Below the pieces are notes generated by a model. It saw only the letters and a list, made by a program, of their open reading frames with translations. It did no database searches and was not told where the DNA came from. DNA of 64,000 bases from the NCBI RefSeq assembly GCF_006346325.1, contig NZ_VDYR01000001.1, forward strand, positions 558,001 through 622,000, written 5' to 3'. The position numbers were made by a program, and so were the translations under genes. The DNA is from Sphingomonas japonica (GTDB lineage Bacteria; Pseudomonadota; Alphaproteobacteria; Sphingomonadales; Sphingomonadaceae). Of the stretch, positions 16,608-25,168 are shown one piece after another. Numbering within the stretch: the first letter of the stretch is position 1; each line of letters opens with the position of its first letter.

Positions 16608-18011
16608 GTGTTCAAAGGCCTGTCGCCTATCGAGTATAACGGCCGCGAGGTCTGGCCGCTGGTCGAAGGCGGCAAGGGCGTCGCCGCGACCAACCACGCG
16701 TCGGCGGGCGCCTGGGCGGCGGCGGGCGGCATCGGTACGGTCAGCGCGGTCAATGCCGACAGCTATGATGCCGAAGGCAAGATCATCCCGCAGGTGTATC
16801 GCGCGCTGACGCGGCGCGAACGCCACGAGGAGCTGATCGACTATGCGATCGAAGGCGCCGTCCAGCAGGTCAAGCGTGCGTTCGAGATCGCCGGCGGCAA
16901 GGGCGCGATCAACATCAACGTGCTTTGGGAGATGGGCGGGGCGCAGCGCATTCTGCACGGCGTGCTCGAGCGCACTCGCGGTATGGTCGCGGGAGTCACC
17001 TGCGGCGCGGGCATGCCCTACAAGCTCAGCGAGATCGCGGCGTCGTACAATGTCCATTACCTGCCGATCGTCAGCTCGGGCCGAGCATTCAACGCGCTGT
17101 GGAAGCGTGCCTATTCCAAGGCTGCCGAATGGCTGGCGGCGGTCGTGTACGAGGATCCGTGGCTGGCGGGCGGGCATAACGGTCTGTCCAACGCCGAGGA
17201 CCCCAAGAAGCCCGAAGACCCGTTTCCGCGGGTAAAGGCTCTGCGCGATGTGATGCGGTCGGGCGGGATTTCCGACGACGTTCCGATCGTGATGGCGGGC
17301 GGAGTGTGGTATCTGCGCGACTGGTCCGACTGGATCGACAATCCCGACCTCGGCAAGATCGCGTTCCAGTTCGGCACGCGCCCGCTGCTCACCCAGGAAA
17401 GCCCGATCCCGCAGGATTGGAAAGCGCGGCTGATGGACCTCGACGAAGGCGATATCCTGCTGCATCGTTTCTCGCCGACGGGCTTTTATTCGTCGGCGGT
17501 GCGCAATCCGTTCCTGCGCAGCCTGGAGGCGCGGTCCGAGCGCCAGATCCCGTTCTCACTGCAGGAAGCGGGCGATCATACCTTTCAGCTCGACGTCGGC
17601 GTAAAGGGCAAGAATTTCTGGGTGACGCGCGGCGACCTGCTGCGCGCGCGCGAATGGTTCGGGCTCGGCTTCACCGATGCGCTCAAGACCCCGGATAATA
17701 CGCTGGTGTTCGTGACGCCCCAAGAGAAGCAGGTGATCCGCAAGGATCAGGCGGACTGCATGGGGTGTCTGAGCCACTGCGCCTTTTCGTCGTGGATGGA
17801 CAGCGAGACCAATTCCACAGGGCGGCTGGCTGACCCGCGCAGCTTCTGCATTCAAAAGACGCTGCAGGACATCGCGCATGGCGGACCGGTCGACGAGAAC
17901 CTGATGTTCGCCGGGCACAGCGCCTTCGAATTCAAGCGCGATCCATTCTATTCGAACGGGTTCGTCCCCAGCGTCAAGCAGCTGGTCGATCGCATCCTGA
18001 CGGGAAACTAA
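16608..18011 (+). CDS. Nitronate monooxygenase/2-nitropropane dioxygenase-like flavoprotein with C-terminal cysteine motif
   Basis: A 467-residue protein of the FMN-dependent NMO/FabK-like TIM-barrel family: GVAATNHASAGAWAAAGGIGTVSAVNAD at the N-terminus, GVTCGAGMPYKL, and VPIVMAGGVW (phosphate-binding strand). It is about 100 residues longer than classic NMO. The extra C-terminal part holds CMGCLSHCAFSSW (near residue 385) plus one more Cys (RSFCIQK), suggesting a metal or Fe-S site. The GTG at 16608 follows GGAGG by five bases. Oxidation of alkyl nitronates is the family reaction; the actual substrate is uncertain. Confidence 0.78.
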   Translation: MFKGLSPIEYNGREVWPLVEGGKGVAATNHASAGAWAAAGGIGTVSAVNADSYDAEGKIIPQVYRALTRRERHEELIDYAIEGAVQQVKRAFEIAGGKGAININVLWEMGGAQRILHGVLERTRGMVAGVTCGAGMPYKLSEIAASYNVHYLPIVSSGRAFNALWKRAYSKAAEWLAAVVYEDPWLAGGHNGLSNAEDPKKPEDPFPRVKALRDVMRSGGISDDVPIVMAGGVWYLRDWSDWIDNPDLGKIAFQFGTRPLLTQESPIPQDWKARLMDLDEGDILLHRFSPTGFYSSAVRNPFLRSLEARSERQIPFSLQEAGDHTFQLDVGVKGKNFWVTRGDLLRAREWFGLGFTDALKTPDNTLVFVTPQEKQVIRKDQADCMGCLSHCAFSSWMDSETNSTGRLADPRSFCIQKTLQDIAHGGPVDENLMFAGHSAFEFKRDPFYSNGFVPSVKQLVDRILTGN

Positions 18012-18445
18012 CTGCCGCCGAGCGCGCCACGTACCGCCGCAAACGGCACGTCGAGCAATTGCGCGACCTGCAAGGCGAGGAACGCGGCGACCCCGACGAT
18101 CGCGACCAGTGCCAGCACGAACTGGAATTGCCGCGCCCGCTCCCGGTTGCGCTGCGCCGTTTCGTCCGTGCGCGGGCGGCTGCGGCGCTCTTCGCTCGGC
18201 TGAGGGGCAGCGGTGCGGGGCGGCGCCTTGCCAGCTTCGAGCAATTCACCCAGATCGATGCGATCCTGCGTGCGGATGCCGAACACACCGTCGCGCACCC
18301 ACACGGCCCGCGCGACGATCACCAGCATTGCTTTACGGATCTCGATATACTCGCCGGCAGACGGCGGTGTTTCGGCAGCTAGCATCATCCCGCGCGACGA
18401 GACGTTGCGGATCGCGACGTCCTGCCACTGATTGCCTACCCGCAT
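18008..18445 (-). CDS. PilZ-domain protein, 5' end unresolved
   Basis: A c-di-GMP-binding PilZ domain followed by a charged linker and a C-terminal membrane segment (QFVLALVAIVGVAAFLALQV). The second PilZ motif NVSSRG is visible soon after the first ATG (18445). The first motif, RHPVR (RxxxR), is encoded in the same frame upstream of that ATG, so translation must begin earlier. The frame stays open to a TAA at 18563-18565 with no ATG, GTG or TTG in between. An ATG at 18547-18549 would be in frame if one base were inserted after it, giving an N-terminus M-x-R-L-D-R-L-T-R-R. Either a one-base frameshift, a sequencing error, or a CTG/ATC start. Confidence 0.75.
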   Translation of the reverse strand: MRVGNQWQDVAIRNVSSRGMMLAAETPPSAGEYIEIRKAMLVIVARAVWVRDGVFGIRTQDRIDLGELLEAGKAPPRTAAPQPSEERRSRPRTDETAQRNRERARQFQFVLALVAIVGVAAFLALQVAQLLDVPFAAVRGALGGS

Positions 18446-18629
18446 CCGTGCCGTGACACGTACCGGATGGCGGGGTTCGCGGTTCTTGTGGATGCTGACC
18501 TCGCTAGCGCTACGCCGAACGCGCCTCGTCAGCCGATCTAGCCGCGCATAGCTAACGCAACGTTATCGAGCATCGTTAAAGTGCGCAGAACCCCTTTGCG
18601 GCGAAGCACTTGGCCGACCCAGGTCCCGG

Positions 18630-18824
18630 TCAGTCGTCGACGACGGTGCCGACCACCGCGCCGCCGACGCCGCCGACTGCTGCACCCTTTTCCACGTCGC
18701 CGCCGGTCGCCGCGGCAATGCCTGCGCCGCCCGCACCGCCGATCGCGGCACCGCGCAGCGTCGCGCATGCCGACACCGAAGTGGTGGCGGCGAGGAGCAT
18801 CGCGGTCGGGATGAGCTTGTTCAT
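18630..18824 (-). CDS. Small glycine-zipper lipoprotein
   Basis: A 64-residue protein with a lipoprotein signal peptide ending in a lipobox-like SVSAC (Cys near residue 20), followed by alternating Gly/Ala segments (GAAIGGAGGAGIAAATGG and AAVGGVGGAVVGTVVDD) typical of glycine-zipper outer-membrane lipoproteins such as the YMGG/SlyB-like group. Likely exported and lipid-anchored. Preceded on its strand by GGAGACTCC. Exact role unknown. Confidence 0.8.
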   Translation of the reverse strand: MNKLIPTAMLLAATTSVSACATLRGAAIGGAGGAGIAAATGGDVEKGAAVGGVGGAVVGTVVDD

Positions 18825-18907
18825 ATGGAGTCTCCGAAGCGTCCGTTTCCGCTACGGCGAAAGCACGAGCGGAGGTCTGGGTTCCGCCAGCAACGCATCG
18901 TTACACT

Positions 18908-19906
18908 CTATGCCCAGCCGTCGAGCACCTGATCGGGCGGCCGGTGGCCATCGCACCACGCGCGGATATTGGCGATCACCTTGTCCCCGGTGTCGATACG
19001 GCCTTCGAGCGTCGCGGATCCCATGTGCGGGGTCATCACCACGTTGGACAGCGCCAGCAGTCGCGGATCGATCGCCGGCTCGTGTGCCCACACGTCGAGC
19101 CCGGCGCCGGCCAGCCGCCCGGCCTCCAGCGCGTCGCGCATCGCGTCCTCGTCGACGATGCCGCCGCGCGACGCGTTGATGAGGTAGACGTGCGGCCGCA
19201 GCAGCGCGATGCGGCGCGCGTCGATCAAACCCCGGCTGTCGGCATTGAGCGGCGTGTGGATCGTCAGGATGTCGATCGCGGCCAGCATCGCGTCGAGATC
19301 GGCGTGCCACACCGCGCCCAGCTGCGCCTCGACCACGGCCGGCAGGCGATGGCGGTTGTGATAATGGATCGTCAGTCCGAACGCACGCGCGCGTGCCGCG
19401 ACTGCCTGTCCGATCCGCCCCATGCCGACGATACCCAGCGCCTTGCCGCCGATACGGTGACCGAGCATGCCGCCCGGGCTCCAGCCTTTCCACTTGCCCG
19501 ACCGGACCAGCTTCTCGCCTTCGGCCAACCGTCGCGGGACGCTCAGGATCAGCGCCATCGTCATGTCCGCCGTATCCTGCGTCAGCACGCCTGGGGTGTT
19601 GGTGACGGGAATGCCGCGGGCGCGTGCGGCCTTGAGGTCGATATGGTTCACGCCCGCGCCGAAATTGGCGATCAGCCCGAGCCGCTGACCCGCGGCCTCG
19701 ATCAGCGCCGCGTCGATGGTATCGGTCACGCTTGGGACCAGCACATCGCAATCCATCATCGCTGCTGCCAGCCCGGCTGCGGACATGGCGCGGTCGTCGG
19801 CGTTGAGTTCGGCGTCGAACAGCTCGCACATCCGATTTTCGGTCGCTGCGGGAAGGCGGCGCGTGACGACGACCTTTGGGCGAAGCGGGCGGGCACGGTC
19901 GGTCAT
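18908..19906 (-). CDS. D-2-hydroxyacid dehydrogenase (glyoxylate/hydroxypyruvate reductase type)
   Basis: A 332-residue NAD(P)-dependent dehydrogenase. It shows the substrate-binding loop NFGAGVNHIDLKAARARGIPVTNTPGVLTQDTADM, the Rossmann motif GIVGMGRIGQAVAARARAFG near residue 157, the catalytic Arg in INASRGGIVDEDAM, and the C-terminal Glu/His pair in HEPAIDP...VMTPHMGSAT. Glyoxylate reductase (GyaR-like) is the best guess; hydroxypyruvate or other 2-ketoacids are possible. Start ATG at 19906; the frame is open upstream but those codons do not look family-like. Confidence 0.87.
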   Translation of the reverse strand: MTDRARPLRPKVVVTRRLPAATENRMCELFDAELNADDRAMSAAGLAAAMMDCDVLVPSVTDTIDAALIEAAGQRLGLIANFGAGVNHIDLKAARARGIPVTNTPGVLTQDTADMTMALILSVPRRLAEGEKLVRSGKWKGWSPGGMLGHRIGGKALGIVGMGRIGQAVAARARAFGLTIHYHNRHRLPAVVEAQLGAVWHADLDAMLAAIDILTIHTPLNADSRGLIDARRIALLRPHVYLINASRGGIVDEDAMRDALEAGRLAGAGLDVWAHEPAIDPRLLALSNVVMTPHMGSATLEGRIDTGDKVIANIRAWCDGHRPPDQVLDGWA

Positions 19907-20003
19907 GCCCTCCGATTGCGGCGTCGCGCGGATGCAGTCAACGGCTTGAAGCCCCGGCGCGATGCGCGGTAGAGGATGCGCCTGAGACGAAGGGGGAAAA
20001 TCG

Positions 20004-20474
20004 ATGCGGTGGCTGGGCTGGACGATGCTGGGTGCATGCGCGCTCGCGACCGCCGCCGAGGCGCAGAAACGCGAGACGCCGTATTTCGCCTCGATCGCCG
20101 CCGGAGAGGCGCGCATGCGCACCGGTCCCGGCAAGAATTATCCGGTCAGCTGGCTCTATGTCCGCGCCGACTTGCCGATCAAGGTGGTCGATATCTATGC
20201 CGACTGGCGCAAGGTCGAGGATCCCGGCGGCGTCCAGGGGTGGATGCAGGTCGGCCTGCTCAGTGATACCCGCACCGCGATCGTCACCGGCGGCATTGCC
20301 GAACTGTTGGCAGCACCGCGGGCGGGCGCAGCGGTGGCGTGGCGGTCGGAGCCCGGCGTGGTCGGGCGCATCCGCGACTGTACCGGCGGCTGGTGCTGGT
20401 TCGACGTGCGCGGACGTGCCGGCTATATCCAGCAGTCGCGGCTGTGGGGCGTCGCCCCCGGCGAGGAATTCTGA
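20004..20474 (+). CDS. Secreted SH3-domain protein
   Basis: A 156-residue protein with a signal peptide (MRWLGWTMLGACALATAAEA, cleavage near residue 20) and two bacterial SH3-like modules: ARMRTGPGKNYPVSWLYVRADLPIKVVDIYADWRKVEDPGGVQGWM and a second ending GRAGYIQQSRLWGV, each with the W-x-K/x-V and G-W/Y-I pattern. Such domains bind peptidoglycan or peptides in the periplasm. Preceded by GAAGGGGGAAA. No enzymatic domain is attached. Confidence 0.85.
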   Translation: MRWLGWTMLGACALATAAEAQKRETPYFASIAAGEARMRTGPGKNYPVSWLYVRADLPIKVVDIYADWRKVEDPGGVQGWMQVGLLSDTRTAIVTGGIAELLAAPRAGAAVAWRSEPGVVGRIRDCTGGWCWFDVRGRAGYIQQSRLWGVAPGEEF

Positions 20475-20484
20475 AGCGCGCCGG

Positions 20485-22221
20485 TCAGGCAAAGCTGACT
20501 GACAGTACGGCCGCTGAACTCAGCACCACCAGCACCACCAGCACCGCACCCATCCGGGCATAGTCGGTGAAGCGATAGCCGCCCGGACCCATCACCAGCA
20601 GGTTGTTCTGGTGCCCGATCGGGGTCAGAAAGTCCGACGACGCGCCGATCAGCACCGCCAGCAGCGCCGCGTCGGGACTGATGCCGAGCAACGTGGCCGC
20701 TTCGATCGCCAGGGGTCCCATGATGATCGCGGTGGCGATGTTGTTTAGAAAGATCGACAGCAGCATCGTTGCGGTGACCAGCAGCGCGAGCATCACGAAC
20801 AGCGGCAGGCCGGTCAGCCATTCGCTGATCGTCAGTGCGGCAATGCTGGCGGCGCCACTCGTGTCGAAGCTCTGCCCGACCGGCACCATCGCCCCCAGCA
20901 GGACGATTACGCTCCAGTCGATCGAACGATAGGTTTCCTCCGCCGGGATCAGCCGGGTTGCCGCAAGAACCACTGCGGCGCCCAGGAACGCTATCGCGGG
21001 GGGCGCGATGTCGGTGACGATCAGCGTGATGGCGATGCCGAAGATCGCAAGCGTGAGGGCGGCGCGCGACGGCGCCACCACCGGTAGATCGAGCCGGTCG
21101 ATCTCGAGCAACCGCGCCCGCGGCACGAAATCAGCGATGGCGTCATGCTCGCCGCGAATGAACAGCTGGTCCCCCGGAGCGATCCGCATCACCGACAGCG
21201 GCGTGCGCTCGCGGGCCGCACGCGGCCCTACCGCGACCACCCGCAGCGATCCGTCGCTGCGCATGCGCACCTCTTCGTGGCCGTGCCCGACCAGCGGCGA
21301 TCCATGTGCCACCGCGACTCTCGCCGTTACGTCGCCGGGCCGGTCGAAACTGTCGTCGTGAAGCGTCAGCAGATCTGCCTTCTCGGCAACGACGGGCTGC
21401 GATTCGCGCGAAACCAGGAGCAGCCGGTCCCCAGGCTGGAATTGCGTGCCTGCATCGCGTGCCACCCTGAACCCGGAACGGAAAACCGCCAGCAGCCTGG
21501 CCGATGCGCCGCGCAATCGCGGCAGCAGTTCGGCCAGCGCAAGCGTTGCGTCGGTCGATGGGACCTCGAGCTCGAAAATCCGCCAGGGCGGGCGCGCTTC
21601 ACGGTCATTTCCGCCGCGCATCGGCAGCAATCGCCAGCCGATCACTGCGAGATAAACGAGTCCGATCGCAGTGACGGTCATCCCGACCGGGCTCATCGTG
21701 AAGAAACCGAATGGTTCGCCCAGTTCCGCCTCGCGTACCGATGACAGGATCAGATTCGCTGGCGTGCCGATCAGGGTCGTCATGCCGCCAAGGATGGTGG
21801 CGAAGGCGATCGGCATCAGCGTCGCGGCCGGCGGCAGCTTGGCCTTGCGCGCGATGTCGGTTGCGATCGGCATGGTGATGACCAGTGCGGCGATGTTGTT
21901 CATGAACGCCGACAGCAATGCCCCGACCACCAGCAACAGCGACAAACGGACGGTAAACCCGGCGCTTTCGGGTATCGCCACCCGTGCAATCGTCGATGCG
22001 ACGCCCGACAGCTCGACCGCGCGGCCCACCACCAGCACCGCCGCCACGGTCAGCACCGCGGGATCGGCGAAGCCGACAAACGCCTGGGCCGGGCGCACCA
22101 GTCCCAGCACCAGGCAGGCGAACAGCGCGATCAGCGCGACCAGGTCGTGCCGCACCTTTTCCGACACGAACAGGATCAGGGTGATGGCAAGGACGATCGT
22201 CGATAAGGCGGCCTCGCTCAT
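20485..22221 (-). CDS. SLC13/DASS family permease with two RCK_C (TrkA-C) domains
   Basis: A 578-residue inner-membrane transporter. Hydrophobic segments at the N-terminus (STIVLAITLILFV onward) and C-terminus (LTLAIFGIAITLIVTDIAPPAIAFLGAAVVLA and following) flank a soluble middle of about residues 205-375 holding two regulatory TrkA-C-like domains (GQSF-type permease signature DWSVIVLLGAMVPVGQSFDTSG near 430). Family substrates include dicarboxylates, sulfate, and citrate; which applies here is not decidable. The ATG at 22221 (MSEAALSTIV) is preferred over an upstream in-frame start. Confidence 0.88.
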   Translation of the reverse strand: MSEAALSTIVLAITLILFVSEKVRHDLVALIALFACLVLGLVRPAQAFVGFADPAVLTVAAVLVVGRAVELSGVASTIARVAIPESAGFTVRLSLLLVVGALLSAFMNNIAALVITMPIATDIARKAKLPPAATLMPIAFATILGGMTTLIGTPANLILSSVREAELGEPFGFFTMSPVGMTVTAIGLVYLAVIGWRLLPMRGGNDREARPPWRIFELEVPSTDATLALAELLPRLRGASARLLAVFRSGFRVARDAGTQFQPGDRLLLVSRESQPVVAEKADLLTLHDDSFDRPGDVTARVAVAHGSPLVGHGHEEVRMRSDGSLRVVAVGPRAARERTPLSVMRIAPGDQLFIRGEHDAIADFVPRARLLEIDRLDLPVVAPSRAALTLAIFGIAITLIVTDIAPPAIAFLGAAVVLAATRLIPAEETYRSIDWSVIVLLGAMVPVGQSFDTSGAASIAALTISEWLTGLPLFVMLALLVTATMLLSIFLNNIATAIIMGPLAIEAATLLGISPDAALLAVLIGASSDFLTPIGHQNNLLVMGPGGYRFTDYARMGAVLVVLVVLSSAAVLSVSFA

Positions 22222-22322
22222 CGCCACGCTATGGACCTGACCGGGCACGCTTGCCAACCCGAACGCCCGGGAGCGCTGCTTGGCGGTTGCACAACGATCG
22301 GGTTGGCGGGCAAGGACTCGCC

Positions 22323-22382
22323 ATGACGCCGATCTTCAACGTGCATGGGTTCGCTGACCGCCCGGGCGCCGCCGGTGACTGA
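22323..22382 (+). CDS. Possible 19-codon leader ORF overlapping the prepilin peptidase start
   Basis: ATG at 22323 has a good ribosome-binding site AAGGA (22312-22316, spacing six), whereas neither candidate start of the following gene has one. The short frame encodes MTPIFNVHGFADRPGAAGD and its TGA at 22380 overlaps the GTG at 22375 in a different frame. It may couple translation to the downstream gene. It could equally be chance. Confidence 0.3.
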   Translation: MTPIFNVHGFADRPGAAGD

Positions 22383-23127
22383 CTTCTGGCTATGGCCGTC
22401 GCTGCTCGGCGTGTTGGGGCTGGTGTTCGGCAGCTTCATCGCGGTGCTGGCGATCCGCTGGAACGACGGGCGCTCGGCGCTGCGCGGGCGATCGGAATGC
22501 GACGCGTGCGGTGCCGAGCTGCGCGCCGCCGATCTGGTGCCGTTGCTCGGCTTTGCGCTGCGGCGTGGACGCTGCCGGTATTGCCGGGCGTCGATCGCGC
22601 GCGTTCACCCCGTGATCGAGGCGCTGGGTTGCTGCATCGGCGTCGTTGCGGGAGTGACCGCGCCGGGCTGGGAAGGCGTCGCCGGGGCGGTGTTCGGCTG
22701 GATGCTGCTGGCACTGGCGGCGATCGACGCGCTGGCATTCTGGTTGCCCAATCGCCTGGTCGCGGCGCTGGCGATCGGCGGGCTGGCGAGCGGGCTTGCC
22801 GGGCTGGCTCCGGGCATGACGGATCGCCTGATCGGCGGGGTGGCGGGGTTCGCGGCATTGTGGCTGGTGGCGACGCTGTACCGGCGCCTGCGCGGGCGGA
22901 GCGGGCTTGGCGGCGGCGACCCAAAATTGTTCGGCGCGATCGGGCTGTGGTTGGGGTGGCGCGCGCTTCCGCTGACGCTGCTGGCGGCGTGCGTCATCGG
23001 GCTCGGCGTCGTTCTGGTGCTGCGGCTTCGCGGCAATCGGCTCGGCGGGGGCGATCGGCTGCCGCTGGGGACGTTGCTGGCGGCGGCGGCATTTCCGATC
23101 TGGTGCATGCTCGCTATGGTTGCGTGA
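22345..23127 (+). CDS. Type IV prepilin peptidase (A24 family)
   Basis: Inner-membrane aspartic protease that cleaves and methylates type IV prepilins and type II secretion pseudopilins. The protein has up to 260 residues, with GSFIAVLAIRWNDG, a cytoplasmic double CxxC zinc-like module (CDACGAEL and CRYCRASI), and several membrane segments. The two catalytic Asp lie in LAAIDALAFWLPNRL and in GLGGGDPKLFGAIGLW (GxGD). The start could be ATG 22345 or GTG 22375 (MTDFWLWPSLLG), the latter closer to family N-termini. Gsp pseudopilin genes lie elsewhere in this window and could be its substrates. Confidence 0.9.
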   Translation: MGSLTARAPPVTDFWLWPSLLGVLGLVFGSFIAVLAIRWNDGRSALRGRSECDACGAELRAADLVPLLGFALRRGRCRYCRASIARVHPVIEALGCCIGVVAGVTAPGWEGVAGAVFGWMLLALAAIDALAFWLPNRLVAALAIGGLASGLAGLAPGMTDRLIGGVAGFAALWLVATLYRRLRGRSGLGGGDPKLFGAIGLWLGWRALPLTLLAACVIGLGVVLVLRLRGNRLGGGDRLPLGTLLAAAAFPIWCMLAMVA

Positions 23128-23144
23128 CAGCATAGGAGAGCGCG

Positions 23145-24554
23145 ATGCGTGACATACTCGATCGGCAACGAAGCGCGTTCATGGCCGAATTGCCGGTGTC
23201 GCTCGCCACGCGGCGCGATCGGTTGCGGCGGGCGATCGAGATGATCGCCGACAACTCAGGCCGGTTCTGTGCAGCCCTCACCGACGATTTCGGGCATCGC
23301 AGCCACGAGCAGTCGATGCTGACCGACATCGCTGCTTCGGTGGCGCCACTGCATCACGCGCTCAAGCATCTCGATCGCTGGGCGAAGCCGGAGAAGAAGC
23401 CGGTGCTGTTCCCACTTGGACTGCTGGGCGGACGCGGCTGGATCGAATATCAGCCCAAGGGCGTGATCGGCGTGATCGCGCCGTGGAATTTTCCGGTCAA
23501 CCTGGTGATGAGCCCGCTTGCGGGCGTGCTTGCGGCAGGCAACCGCGCGATGATCAAGACCAGCGAATATACGCCGCGCGTTGCCGCCTTGTTCGAGGAA
23601 CTGGGCGCAAGATATTTCGATTCCGAAGAAATTGCGTTCATTACCGGTGGACCCGAGGTGGGCAAGGCGTTCGCCGAGCTGCCGTTCGACCATCTGCTGT
23701 TTACCGGCGCAACCGGGATTGCCCGGCACATCCTGCACGCCGCGGCGGACAATCTCGTGCCGGTGACGCTCGAACTCGGCGGCAAGTCGCCGGTGATCGT
23801 CGGCAGGTCGGCGGACATGCGCCAAGCGACCGAGCGCGTGGTGATCGGCAAGATGATGAACGCCGGACAGATTTGCCTCGCCCCCGATTATCTGCTGGTG
23901 GCAGCGGATCAGGAGGGCGCCGCGATCGAGGGCCTCAAGGCGGCGGCATCGACGCTCTATCCCAGTCTGATCGCCAATCCCGACTATACCGCGATCATCA
24001 ACGACCGCCACCATCAGCGGCTGACCGACTGGATCGACGATGCGCGCGCCAAGGGTGCCGAGGTGATCGTGGTCAATCCCGCCGACGAGGATTTCGCAGG
24101 GTCGAACGGGCGCAAGATGCCGCTGCACATCATCCGCAATACGACCAATGCGATGACGGTGATGCAGGAGGAGATCTTCGGGCCGATCCTGCCGGTGCGC
24201 CGCTACGACACGATCGACGATGCGATCGCCGAGGTGAACCGCCGCGATCGCCCGCTGGCGCTGTATCATTTCGGGAGCGACGCGGCCGAACGCCGCCATG
24301 TTCTCGATCGCACGATCACGGGCGGGGTGACGCTCGACGACGTCGTGTTCCACGTCAGCCAGGAAGAGTTGCCGTTCGGCGGCATCGGTCCGTCAGGGAT
24401 GGGCGCCTATCATGGCGAAGTCGGCTTTCGCACCTTCAGCCACGCCAAGAGCGTCTACAAGCAGCCCCGGATCGATGTCGCCAGGCTCGCCGGGCTCAAG
24501 CCGCCCTATGGCGCGGCGACCCGCAAGTCGATCGCGCGCCAGATGAAGGGTTAG
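23145..24554 (+). CDS. calB: Coniferyl aldehyde dehydrogenase
   Basis: NAD(P)-dependent aldehyde dehydrogenase, 469 residues, of the CalB type that oxidises coniferyl aldehyde to ferulate. Visible: GVIGVIAPWNFPVNLVMSPL, the catalytic Glu in LELGGKSPVIVG, the catalytic Cys in NAGQICLAPDYLLV and QEEIFGPILPV. The N-terminal helix region MRDILDRQRSAFMAELPVSLATRRDRL and the C-terminal SHAKSVYKQ match the short, membrane-associating ALDH3-like group that contains CalB. It suggests use of lignin-derived aromatics, common in sphingomonads. Starts 17 bases after the prepilin peptidase stop. Confidence 0.82.
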   Translation: MRDILDRQRSAFMAELPVSLATRRDRLRRAIEMIADNSGRFCAALTDDFGHRSHEQSMLTDIAASVAPLHHALKHLDRWAKPEKKPVLFPLGLLGGRGWIEYQPKGVIGVIAPWNFPVNLVMSPLAGVLAAGNRAMIKTSEYTPRVAALFEELGARYFDSEEIAFITGGPEVGKAFAELPFDHLLFTGATGIARHILHAAADNLVPVTLELGGKSPVIVGRSADMRQATERVVIGKMMNAGQICLAPDYLLVAADQEGAAIEGLKAAASTLYPSLIANPDYTAIINDRHHQRLTDWIDDARAKGAEVIVVNPADEDFAGSNGRKMPLHIIRNTTNAMTVMQEEIFGPILPVRRYDTIDDAIAEVNRRDRPLALYHFGSDAAERRHVLDRTITGGVTLDDVVFHVSQEELPFGGIGPSGMGAYHGEVGFRTFSHAKSVYKQPRIDVARLAGLKPPYGAATRKSIARQMKG

Positions 24555-25168
24555 CGCTCGATCCGGTATGCGATCGGCTTGAAACTGCCGCCATTGGAGT
24601 CGGGCGCCGAGCAGGCCGTGAGTCCGATGATCAGGTCGCGGTGCGCGCGAAAGCTGATGTGATCGCCCGCCTTGCTGATCGGCGGCAATACGCGCAGCTT
24701 GCCGGTATCGCCATCGACCGGCACGTTCATGAAGCAGTTGAACGCGGTCGGGATCATGTCCGGCGTGACGCCGTACGACTCCAGCGCAGCCGCGAGATTA
24801 CCGAAACATCCGCGATGCCGGTCCAGCGCCGGGTAGAAATGGTCGAACGTGTCGACCGAGCACGGCGTCAGCAGGAAATCATGCCGCCCGACGCTATCCT
24901 CGACGATCTCGAGCAGGACGTTTGAGCGGTTCGAATAGAGCTTGTGCCCTTTGGTCAGGTAGATCGTCTCGGCATAATCGAACGTCCGGCCCGACGAGAT
25001 CACCTCGCGGATATCGCCGGCGTCGAATGCGAGCAGGTCGGCGACCTGTTCCCCGCGCGGGTCGATGACGACCAGCGTCTCGCCCTTGCTCAGGCGAAAA
25101 GCAGTGCCGCTGCGCTCGGGGATTATTTGCTCGGTGATGCCGCGTCTCCAGAATAGCGAAAAGGACAT
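24551..25168 (-). CDS. DUF1989 (urea carboxylase-associated) family protein
   Basis: A 205-residue soluble protein with the DUF1989 core: KGETLVVIDPRGEQVADLLAFDAGDIREVISSGRTFDYAETIYLTKGHKLYSNRSNVLLEIVEDSVGRHD, followed by the conserved TAFNCFMNVPVDGDTGKL (putative metal Cys). Family members include the two subunits of carboxyguanidine deiminase in guanidine breakdown and other amidine-type hydrolases. Its 5' end overlaps the upstream YqcI/YcgG-type gene by 46 bases with no alternative start closer in, so the two are tightly coupled. The C-terminus overlaps convergently with calB. Confidence 0.85.
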   Translation of the reverse strand: MSFSLFWRRGITEQIIPERSGTAFRLSKGETLVVIDPRGEQVADLLAFDAGDIREVISSGRTFDYAETIYLTKGHKLYSNRSNVLLEIVEDSVGRHDFLLTPCSVDTFDHFYPALDRHRGCFGNLAAALESYGVTPDMIPTAFNCFMNVPVDGDTGKLRVLPPISKAGDHISFRAHRDLIIGLTACSAPDSNGGSFKPIAYRIER

